A stretch of 27,839 nucleotides of DNA from Fervidobacterium sp. (lineage in GTDB: Bacteria; Thermotogota; Thermotogae; Thermotogales; Fervidobacteriaceae): assembly GCA_003526765.1 (NCBI GenBank), contig DPXZ01000124.1, forward strand, positions 1 through 27,839, in the 5' to 3' direction. The stretch's first letter is position 1. Each line of letters opens with the position of its first letter. The translations under genes were made by a program, and so were the position numbers. Positions 1-7,237 of the stretch are shown here, in pieces. The notes under the pieces were generated by a model that saw only the letters and a list, made by a program, of their open reading frames with translations, had not been told where the DNA came from and did not search any database.

Positions 1-261
1 GGTCTTGGCATGGGGATAGGATTCACGTTGAGTTTGGTGCTACTCGGTAGTATAAGAGAACTTCTCGGAAATGGAACGATATTTGGTATAGAGGTATGGG
101 GTAATGCATTCAACATGTTCGTCATGATATTGCCACCTGGAGCTTTTCTAACGCTTGGACTTTTGTCAGCATTTTTTGCTAGTATATCCATCAGGAGATC
201 AGATAAGGCAAAAAAGATGGCGAGTCAACAACAAGCTCAGAAGGCTGGTGAGCAGAGATGA
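1..261 (+). CDS. rnfE: RnfE (RsxE) subunit of the Rnf ion-translocating ferredoxin:NAD+ oxidoreductase, C-terminal part
   Basis: Only the last 86 codons are present; the reading frame is open from base 1. What remains is a glycine-rich membrane helix, the IRELLGNGT segment typical of the RnfE/NqrD family, and a final hydrophobic helix (about residues 40-63 of the fragment). A short polar, Lys/Gln-rich cytoplasmic tail ends the protein. In the family, RnfE is an integral membrane subunit that pairs with RnfA and helps couple electron flow between ferredoxin and NAD+ to Na+ or H+ transport. Its stop overlaps the rnfA start as ATGA, so the two are translationally coupled. The Rnf rather than Nqr assignment leans on the neighbouring RnfA, whose sequence is clearly Rnf type. 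Confidence 0.9.
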   Translation, partial: GLGMGIGFTLSLVLLGSIRELLGNGTIFGIEVWGNAFNMFVMILPPGAFLTLGLLSAFFASISIRRSDKAKKMASQQQAQKAGEQR

Positions 262-830
262 GACTTTTCTTGATACTTTTGTCAGCTATGCTTGTGAATA
301 ACTACGTGTTTGTAAGATTCCTTGGTATTTGTCCAGCTCTTGGTGTCTCGAAGAAGACGTCTACTGCAGTCGGGATGGGCATAGCAGTTATCTTTGTGTT
401 GGTGATATCATCTGCTTTATCTTGGTTATTAGACTTATTATTGATTGCACTAAACTTGGAGTTTCTCAAAACAATTGTTTTCATACTCGTCATTGCAACG
501 TTCGTTCAGTTCGTTGAGGCCTTTTTGAAAAAGACAAACCACGCTCTTTACGAAGCAATGGGTATCTATTTGCCATTGATAACGACAAACTGTATAATAT
601 TAGGTATCGCAATACTAAATAGTACTGCTAAATACACATTCATGGAATCTATATTCAACGCACTAGGTGCAGGAATGGGCTTTCTACTTGCGTTGATAAT
701 ACTCTCTGGAATTAGAGAGAGATTTGAGCTCTACGATGTACCAAGGCCATTTCAAAATCTTCCGATTGCTTTGATCACTGCTTCGATATTGTCACTTGCT
801 TTCACAGGATTCCAAGGTATGATAAAGTAA
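258..830 (+). CDS. rnfA: RnfA (RsxA) membrane subunit of the Rnf complex
   Basis: The 190-residue protein has about six membrane helices and the usual family length. It carries the conserved NNYVFVRFLGICPALGVSKK region near the N-terminus (Cys25) and a second conserved cysteine in TTNCIILG (Cys112). In the family these two half-site motifs, together with RnfE, hold an iron-sulfur centre inside the membrane. The LGICP and GVSKK wording separates it from NqrE. The start overlaps the rnfE stop by 4 nt. rnfA is the last gene of the operon here: a terminator follows within 40 nt and there is no rnfB downstream, unlike the common rnfCDGEAB order. Confidence 0.95.
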   Translation: MRLFLILLSAMLVNNYVFVRFLGICPALGVSKKTSTAVGMGIAVIFVLVISSALSWLLDLLLIALNLEFLKTIVFILVIATFVQFVEAFLKKTNHALYEAMGIYLPLITTNCIILGIAILNSTAKYTFMESIFNALGAGMGFLLALIILSGIRERFELYDVPRPFQNLPIALITASILSLAFTGFQGMIK

Positions 831-869
831 TAGATTGCTGTTTCTTGATACGTCATTTATCTATTGGAA

Positions 870-900
870 AAAGTTCCAGCTATATGCTGGAACTTTCTTT
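870..900 (+). terminator. Rho-independent terminator of the rnf operon
   Basis: A perfect 11-bp stem (870-880 with 886-896) encloses a TATAT loop and is followed by CTTT. It lies 40 nt after the rnfA stop and separates the rnf genes from pnp. Confidence 0.85.
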
Positions 901-942
901 GCGCTAATATGGAATTCAATTGCTGAACTGTTAATGCAGGTG

Positions 943-971
943 TTCAAATAATCTGTAAAACGTGGTACAAT
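943..971 (+). promoter_or_regulatory. Probable sigma-70 type promoter for pnp with extended -10
   Basis: TTCAAA at 943-948 lies 17 bp before TACAAT at 966-971, and the -10 is preceded by TGG, giving the extended form TGGTACAAT. The start site would be near 978, about 45 nt before pnp. The same TGGTA pattern occurs at 9561-9569 and 24674-24682. Confidence 0.6.
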
Positions 972-1021
972 AATATGATAATATTAAGACATACAAGATA
1001 TGGAAGGTTGGAGGTGTTGTC

Positions 1022-3100
1022 ATGAAAGAATGGAGAAAGACTCTTTTTGGAAGAGAAATGATGTTTCAACACGGAAAAGTTGCAAAGCAATCTGCAGGGT
1101 CCATCTGGGCAAGATTTGGTGATAGCATCGTTCTTGCAACCGTAAATGTATCAGACAATACGGTTGAAGGGATAGATTTTGTACCACTCACAGTAGAGTT
1201 CATGGAGAAATTTTATGCAGCTGGAAAGATACCTGGTGGATTTGTAAAAAGAGAAAATAAACCCTCTGAGAGTGGAATACTCTCTTCAAGACTCATAGAC
1301 AGGCCCATAAGGCCACTTTTTCCAAAGGATTTGAGAAACGAGGTTCAAGTTATCGTTACTGTTTTATCCGTTGATCCAGATTGTCCAACAGATGTGCTTG
1401 GAATAGCTGCTGCTTCGTTAGCGCTCAATATATCGAAGATACCTTTTGACGGTATTGCGGCCGGTGTGCAAGTCGGGTATGTTGATGGGGAATTCGTAGT
1501 TTTCCCAACAACAGAGCAATTGGAGAGAAGCAAGATAGATATAGTCGTTGCTGGAACAAAAGATGCAATAACGATGGTTGAAGGAGAAGCAAAAGAAGTT
1601 ACAGAGGAAGAAATGCTTAAAGCACTCATGACGGCACACGCAGCAATAAAAGAAATTGTAGCATTTGAGGAAGAAATACTCGCGGAGTTCAGCGTTGAAA
1701 AGATGCCTCTTCCAGCACCGAAGTACGATGTTGAATTAGTTGAGAAGTTCGCACAGTACGTTGATTTGAACGAACTCGAGAAGAGGGTTTTCATCCGTGG
1801 AAAGCAAGAACGTTCTGAGATGGCCGACGATTATTACGAAAGTATTGTCGAGAAATTTTTCGAGGAGAATGGAATAACTGAAGAACAGAGGGAAGAATAT
1901 GAAATACCACTAAAGGAAAAGTACGATGACCTTTCAAAGTCTTTGATGAGAAAGATCATTGTTGAAAGAGGTATGAGAGCGGACGGTAGAGGCCCTAAAG
2001 ACATTCGACCAATAACTTGTGAGGTCGGGCTTCTCCCAAGGGCACACGGTTCTTCACTTTTCACGCGTGGTGAGACACAAAGTCTTGGTATCGTCACGCT
2101 CGGTTCTCAATCTGAAGAGCAGATAATTGACACACTTATTGAGGAAGGTACGAAGAGATTCATATTACATTACAACTTCCCACCGTTTTCAACAGGTGAG
2201 GTAAAACCATTACGCGGACCTGGTAGAAGAGAAATAGGCCACGGCCACTTAGCAGAGAGAGCAGTAAAGGCAATCATTCCATCTGAAGATGAATTCCCTT
2301 ACGTAATTCGTGTTGTATCTGAAATCCTTGAGTCTAACGGTTCTTCTTCCATGGCTACTGTATGTTCCGCATCTCTAGCGCTCATGGATGCGGGAGTACC
2401 TGTTAAGAAACACGTTGCCGGTGTGGCAATGGGATTGATCGTAGAAGGTGACAAAGGAGTAGTGCTAACAGACATATTAGGTTTGGAAGACCATTGGGGA
2501 GACATGGACTTCAAAGTGGCTGGCACGAAAGATGGTATCACTGCTTTCCAGATGGACTGTAAGGTCTCAGGTGTCAGTGAGGAGCTCTTAAGAACGGCAT
2601 TGATTCAAGCAAGAGAAGCACGTGCATTTATACTTGGAAAATTGTATGAAACGATATCAGAACCACGTAAGACCCTGTCACCTTATGCACCAAGGATCAG
2701 TTGGTTCTACATAGACCCTGCAAAATCTGGTGAATTAATTGGACCTGGCGGCAGGAACATCAAAGGCATCACGAAGATGTTCAACGTCGATATATCATTA
2801 AACGACGAGAATGGAAAAGTGACTGTCAGTGGTGTTGATGCAGAAAAGGTTGAAGAGGCAGTTGAGTACATAAAGAATATGTTCAAAGACGTTTCCATCG
2901 GAGATGTGTACAATGGGAAAGTAACGCGCGTTGAGAATTACGGTATATTTGTCGAAATTGCACCGGGTAAATCTGCACTCGTTCATTCAAGCAAATTGGG
3001 CAACGTTAAACCCAATTCATTCAAGATCGGTGACAGAGTGAAAGTGGAAGTAACGAACATAGATGAAGCAGGCAGACTGCAGTGTAGGAGAGTGGAATGA
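1022..3100 (+). CDS. pnp: Polyribonucleotide nucleotidyltransferase (PNPase)
   Basis: This 692-residue 3'-5' phosphorolytic exoribonuclease is of normal family length. Order of domains: first RNase PH fold (about 10-220), helical linker, second RNase PH fold (about 312-545), KH domain with the GPGG loop at 574-577, and S1 domain at about 627-690. The catalytic metal and phosphate region [10 protein letters not shown] gives Asp490, Asp496 and Lys498, which align with E. coli Asp486, Asp492 and Lys494. The ATG has a strong GGAGGTG at 1010-1016. There is no C-terminal tail after S1, so nothing resembling the RNase E-binding extension. The gene abuts the M16 peptidase gene directly and is probably the first gene of a pnp-M16-hslU transcript. 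rpsO, a frequent pnp neighbour, is not here. Confidence 0.97.
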   Translation: MKEWRKTLFGREMMFQHGKVAKQSAGSIWARFGDSIVLATVNVSDNTVEGIDFVPLTVEFMEKFYAAGKIPGGFVKRENKPSESGILSSRLIDRPIRPLFPKDLRNEVQVIVTVLSVDPDCPTDVLGIAAASLALNISKIPFDGIAAGVQVGYVDGEFVVFPTTEQLERSKIDIVVAGTKDAITMVEGEAKEVTEEEMLKALMTAHAAIKEIVAFEEEILAEFSVEKMPLPAPKYDVELVEKFAQYVDLNELEKRVFIRGKQERSEMADDYYESIVEKFFEENGITEEQREEYEIPLKEKYDDLSKSLMRKIIVERGMRADGRGPKDIRPITCEVGLLPRAHGSSLFTRGETQSLGIVTLGSQSEEQIIDTLIEEGTKRFILHYNFPPFSTGEVKPLRGPGRREIGHGHLAERAVKAIIPSEDEFPYVIRVVSEILESNGSSSMATVCSASLALMDAGVPVKKHVAGVAMGLIVEGDKGVVLTDILGLEDHWGDMDFKVAGTKDGITAFQMDCKVSGVSEELLRTALIQAREARAFILGKLYETISEPRKTLSPYAPRISWFYIDPAKSGELIGPGGRNIKGITKMFNVDISLNDENGKVTVSGVDAEKVEEAVEYIKNMFKDVSIGDVYNGKVTRVENYGIFVEIAPGKSALVHSSKLGNVKPNSFKIGDRVKVEVTNIDEAGRLQCRRVE

Positions 3101-4324
3101 ATGTTGCAGCAGCTTGCGGAAAATATATACTACTATGAAATACCAGGTATTCGTTCGGTGACAATTGCATTTATCGTTGGTAGTGGCCCGGTCTATGAAC
3201 CGGACCATTTACTCGGAATATCACATTTCATAGAACATACGGCATTCAGAAAGACGAAGAAGAGAACATTGAGGCAGATCAAACTACCCATAGAGCAGGT
3301 AGGAGGTATACTAAACGCCTGGACAGACAAAGAAAGTACGGTTTACTATGCTAAGGTGCCATCAACGTTTTTTAAAATAGCATTCGACATCTTGAGGGAT
3401 ATGGTCTTTGAACCAGATTTCTTGGAGAAAAACGTGGAACTTGAAAGAAAAATAATTTTGCAAGAATATTATGCGGAAAAGGAGATTCCGGAGCAAAGAC
3501 TGTTCAATTTGTTCTTCGAGAAACTGATCGATGGTCCACACTCAAAGTCAACAATTGGTACAGAGGAAAGCATAAGAAGAATTTCAAAAGAAGATCTCGA
3601 TAGTTTTCATGCTGAGATGTATTCTCCATATAACGTAAAGTTGATCATAGCCGGTAACGTGAATTCGGAAGATATGGAGATCCTAAAGTCACTCAATCTC
3701 GATGAAGGAACAAAGACAGCTAAACATGTCTCACAACTTAAAGAGGGTATAGTTTGTGACAAATTCGAAGAAAGTCAGCAAGTCCATTTCCTTTTCTCTC
3801 ATAACGGATTACCTTTATCAAACGAAGATGCATTGTATCCGAGTATGGTGTTGAACACATTACTTGGTAGTGGGATGAGTTCGTTGCTCTTTGAAAAGAT
3901 ACGAGAGAAGAGAGGATTCGTGTATGACATATCAACAAATAATATCCAATCCAAAGAATGGGGTGTATTTTCTGTCTACGCAGCAACATCTAAGGAAAAC
4001 ACAGAGAAACTCATTAAAGAGCTCTTCGATTTATTCAAGAATTTCAAATTAACGAAGAAACTTTTCGACTACGGCAAGAAACGTCTGCTTGGTAGTCTTG
4101 AACTCGTTACCGAAAGTACCTCAGCACTTACTGCTCTTTACATTCAGTACGTAGCAAATGAACTACCGGTTAGAACCATAGATGATATAATTGAAAGGGT
4201 AAAGAGTGTAACGGAAGCGCAAGTGATGGATGCATTTGAAATGATGATAAGGGGTCAATGGTCGCTTGCCTATGTAACTCCAGACGATGAACTCAAGATA
4301 GAAAATGACGATATACGTGTATGA
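3101..4324 (+). CDS. M16 family (pitrilysin/processing-peptidase type) zinc peptidase
   Basis: The 407-residue protein carries the inverted zinc motif HFIEH (His42, Glu45, His46). The third ligand candidate is Glu122 in ELERKIILQEY, at the spacing expected for the family. The second half keeps the conserved REKRGFVYDI element (about 268-278). This is the single-chain bacterial M16B type, which acts as a dimer or clamshell on short unfolded peptides. The active zinc site looks intact, so this should be the catalytic rather than the degenerate partner. The ATG follows the pnp TGA with no gap, and TAGGAG at 3085-3090 serves as ribosome site. There is no signal peptide, so it is probably cytoplasmic. 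The substrate is not predictable from sequence. Confidence 0.93.
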   Translation: MLQQLAENIYYYEIPGIRSVTIAFIVGSGPVYEPDHLLGISHFIEHTAFRKTKKRTLRQIKLPIEQVGGILNAWTDKESTVYYAKVPSTFFKIAFDILRDMVFEPDFLEKNVELERKIILQEYYAEKEIPEQRLFNLFFEKLIDGPHSKSTIGTEESIRRISKEDLDSFHAEMYSPYNVKLIIAGNVNSEDMEILKSLNLDEGTKTAKHVSQLKEGIVCDKFEESQQVHFLFSHNGLPLSNEDALYPSMVLNTLLGSGMSSLLFEKIREKRGFVYDISTNNIQSKEWGVFSVYAATSKENTEKLIKELFDLFKNFKLTKKLFDYGKKRLLGSLELVTESTSALTALYIQYVANELPVRTIDDIIERVKSVTEAQVMDAFEMMIRGQWSLAYVTPDDELKIENDDIRV

Positions 4325-4380
4325 TGACGAACTCTAAGAAAGGATTAATCACGTGAATTAGAATCAGGAGGTGTAAGAGA

Positions 4381-5769
4381 ATGCAAGAAGTGACAAATAG
4401 AAATTTCGACTTATTAACGCCTAAGCAAATTGTCGAAGAATTAGACAAGTATATAATTGGACAAGATGATGCAAAAAAGGCAGTTGCCATAGCGATAAGA
4501 AATAGAATAAGAAGGCAACGGCTATCGGATGAATGGAGAAAAGAAGTGACTCCAAAGAACATTCTCCTCATTGGACCAACAGGAGTTGGAAAGACCGAAA
4601 TAGCAAGGAGACTTGCACAACTTTCTGGCTCACCATTTCTGAAAGTTGAAGCCACGAAATTTACTGAAGTTGGATACGTAGGAAAGAACGTCGATTCAAT
4701 GGTCAGAGACTTAGTCGAAATTGCTGTTAACATGGTAAAACAAGAAAAGATAAAGGAAGTTGAGTACAAAGTAAAGGACCTTGTAAACGAAAGAATACTC
4801 GATGCGATGCTACCATCAGGAAAGCAAAGCGTACCTTTTGCAAATATATTTGGTTTTCAGCCGCAGCAAGAGCAACATGAAGATCAAGATACGAAAAGAA
4901 GGAGAACAGAGTTACGTGAAAAACTGAAAAATGGTGAATTGGAAGATATGGAGATAGAGTTGGATATAGAAATATCCCAACCAGGTGTTGGATTCATAGG
5001 CGTTCCAGATATGGAAGATATGGGAATCGATTTCTCACAAGTACTTGGTAACATGCTACCGAAAAAGACCAAGAAGCGTAGAATGAAAATCTCGGAAGCG
5101 AGAAGAATTCTAACACCAATAGAATCTGAAAAGCTCATCGATATGGACGAAGTAATTCAAAAGGCACTCTCACTCGCTCAAGAAAGAGGAATCATATTCA
5201 TTGATGAGTTGGATAAAATAGCTGGTGGAGATCAAACTCACGGGCCAGATGTCTCAAGGCAAGGTGTGCAGAGAGATTTATTGCCTATAATCGAAGGTAC
5301 TACAGTTACGACAAAATATGGACCAGTAAAGACCGATTTCATGCTTTTCATCGGTGCCGGTGCATTTCACATGACAAAGCCAACAGACTTGATCCCTGAA
5401 TTGCAAGGTAGATTCCCTATAAGAGTTGAGCTTGAACCATTGAGAAAAGAAGATTTCGTACGTATTTTGACGGAACCAGAAAATGCACTCATAAAGCAGT
5501 ATAAAGCCCTTTTATATAGCGACGGAATTGAACTTGATTTTACACCTGATGCTATCGATGAAATTGCGCAAACGGCATATCAACTCAACGAAAAGATCGA
5601 GAATATCGGTGCTAGGAGACTATACACGGTTGTTGAAAAGCTCCTCGAAGACATCATGTTTGAGGCACCTGATATAGAAGAAAAGAAAGTTGTTATCGAT
5701 AAATCATTTGTGATCAATAAGTTAGGTCATATAACAAGCGACGAAAATTTGTCTTCTTATATCCTCTAA
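4381..5769 (+). CDS. hslU: HslU (ClpY), ATPase/unfoldase subunit of the HslUV protease
   Basis: This 462-residue AAA+ protein starts after AGGAGGTG at 4366-4373. Walker A is GPTGVGKT (65-72) and Walker B is IIFIDELDK (Asp275, Glu276). The variable I domain sits between them (about 110-240), followed by the sensor and C-terminal helical domain. The C-terminus ends NLSSYIL, very like the E. coli tail that inserts into HslV and activates it. This implies a working HslV partner. No hslV gene is adjacent: upstream is the M16 peptidase and downstream is a terminator. In many bacteria hslV directly precedes hslU, so here it must be encoded elsewhere. Confidence 0.96.
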   Translation: MQEVTNRNFDLLTPKQIVEELDKYIIGQDDAKKAVAIAIRNRIRRQRLSDEWRKEVTPKNILLIGPTGVGKTEIARRLAQLSGSPFLKVEATKFTEVGYVGKNVDSMVRDLVEIAVNMVKQEKIKEVEYKVKDLVNERILDAMLPSGKQSVPFANIFGFQPQQEQHEDQDTKRRRTELREKLKNGELEDMEIELDIEISQPGVGFIGVPDMEDMGIDFSQVLGNMLPKKTKKRRMKISEARRILTPIESEKLIDMDEVIQKALSLAQERGIIFIDELDKIAGGDQTHGPDVSRQGVQRDLLPIIEGTTVTTKYGPVKTDFMLFIGAGAFHMTKPTDLIPELQGRFPIRVELEPLRKEDFVRILTEPENALIKQYKALLYSDGIELDFTPDAIDEIAQTAYQLNEKIENIGARRLYTVVEKLLEDIMFEAPDIEEKKVVIDKSFVINKLGHITSDENLSSYIL

Positions 5770-5775
5770 TGGTAG

Positions 5776-5815
5776 AGCCCCGAACTCTCTTTTCAGAAAA
5801 GACGAGTTAGGGGCT
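5776..5815 (+). terminator. Rho-independent terminator after hslU
   Basis: A long hairpin pairs 5776-5787 with 5804-5815 (12 bp, one mismatch). It continues into an inner stem, 5788-5793 with 5797-5802, and is followed by TTTATTTTC. It closes the pnp-M16-hslU unit. Confidence 0.88.
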
Positions 5816-5905
5816 TTATTTTCTCCATTTGTCTGTATGTGTTTGTTAGCAGTGCAAACAATATATCTCAAAATCTCAAAACATAACACTCGGGGGTGAT
5901 GGTCT

Positions 5906-7216
5906 GTGACGCAGCTCGGAAAGAAGAGATTCAAAGAGAGCATGCTTGGTTATCTCTTTTTACTTCCAGCGCTGGTGATCTTGGCCATATTTACATTCTG
6001 GCCGGTTGGTTTCTCGTTCGTACTCAGTTTTTTCAAATGGGACTTTAGAAATATGAATAACCCTTACTTCTACGGATTCGGAAACTACAAAGAAATTTTG
6101 AAATTCGATTATCCCGTGGAATTCCCATTTTACAGGGGACTTTTCTACAGTATCCTCTACATGGCTATTGCTTTGTTCATACTCTTTTCTGTATCTCAAA
6201 TGGTTTCTGTCATTAGGAAGAAGAAGACAAGTCTCGTGGATATCGTTCCTCTCATCGTTGTGGTTGCCTATTTCGTTTTCAGAAACTATATTTCATTCAC
6301 ACTCTCCATAGTCTTATCAATCATCCTACTTTTGTTTGTGATCGTGGCCTTGAAGAGGAATATATTTGATACAAAGATGATAAAGGAACATGGCTGGATA
6401 AGCTTTTTCGTATGGCTTGTCTCGTATGTTTTGATCGAGTTCCAGTTTCCTTCATTGATAAATGGGAAGAGCTATGGAATCATAGATTACTTCTTGGATG
6501 CCTCTGAGAAGAATCTCTTTTTTAAAGCACTAACGAACACGACATATTATGTCATTCTCACCGTTCCAATTGGTATCGCCCTCTCACTCTTGATAGCCTT
6601 ACTTTTGAACAATGATGTAAGGCTGAAGGCGTTTTTTAGAACTTCCTTCTTCATTCCATTCGTAACTTCCACAGTTGCTGTGGGCCTTATATGGAAGTGG
6701 ATATTCAACGATGATGTAGGGTTGCTTAACTATCTTCTCACAACAATTGGATTACAGCCGGTAAAGTGGTTGAAGGACGCAAAATGGACAATACCGACGG
6801 TTAGTATAGTCTCTATATGGAAGAGTGTTGGTTACAATGCCATGATATTCTTAGCTGGACTCCAGAGTATAGATACTTTTTACTACGAGGCTGCTGAGGT
6901 TGATGGTGCAAGTAGCTTCCAGAAATTTACAAAAATCACATGGCCTCTCCTATCACCGACTACTTTCTTCTTATTAATCGTTTCAGTTATCGGCTCTTTT
7001 AAAGTTTTCCAAGAAGTATTCATTTTGTACGATGGACTTCCTGGACCATATGGAAACAGTGGAATGACGATGGTCTATTATGTTTTTGACCTTTTCTATA
7101 GACAACAAAGAATGGGAATAGCAAGTGCAGCTGCATATCTATTGTTCTTGGTTATATTAGTCTTTACGTTTGTTCAGTATCGCGTCGGTGATAAAGTCGT
7201 CGAATACGTCAGCTGA
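5906..7216 (+). CDS. Sugar-type (CUT1, MalF-like) ABC transporter permease with extra membrane helices
   Basis: The 436-residue integral membrane protein has the CUT1 permease EAA loop YYEAAEVDGASSFQKF followed by ITWPLLSPT, which docks the ATPase. The MalF-like core runs from about residue 205 to the end. After the first helix (about 12-40) there is an insertion of roughly 140 residues with about four further hydrophobic segments (near 77-100, 106-125, 126-148, 162-186). Typical small CUT1 partners go straight from helix 1 to the core. The start is GTG after GGGGGTGAT at 5892-5899; the nearby ATG at 5899 is out of frame. It forms a two-gene unit with the next permease (21-bp gap). The substrate is unknown; an oligosaccharide is likely from family. 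Confidence 0.9.
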   Translation: MTQLGKKRFKESMLGYLFLLPALVILAIFTFWPVGFSFVLSFFKWDFRNMNNPYFYGFGNYKEILKFDYPVEFPFYRGLFYSILYMAIALFILFSVSQMVSVIRKKKTSLVDIVPLIVVVAYFVFRNYISFTLSIVLSIILLLFVIVALKRNIFDTKMIKEHGWISFFVWLVSYVLIEFQFPSLINGKSYGIIDYFLDASEKNLFFKALTNTTYYVILTVPIGIALSLLIALLLNNDVRLKAFFRTSFFIPFVTSTVAVGLIWKWIFNDDVGLLNYLLTTIGLQPVKWLKDAKWTIPTVSIVSIWKSVGYNAMIFLAGLQSIDTFYYEAAEVDGASSFQKFTKITWPLLSPTTFFLLIVSVIGSFKVFQEVFILYDGLPGPYGNSGMTMVYYVFDLFYRQQRMGIASAAAYLLFLVILVFTFVQYRVGDKVVEYVS

Positions 7217-7237
7217 CCTGATTGAGGGGGATAAAAT

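Noticed and set aside
1345..1794. Open frame of 149 codons on the minus strand opposite pnp
   Set aside because: It is Ser/Thr-rich shadow translation of the PNPase helical region; no ribosome site or recognisable domain.
4293..4769. Open frame of 158 codons on the minus strand opposite hslU
   Set aside because: It lies opposite the HslU N-terminal and Walker A region, has no family features, and is explained by codon use of the real gene.
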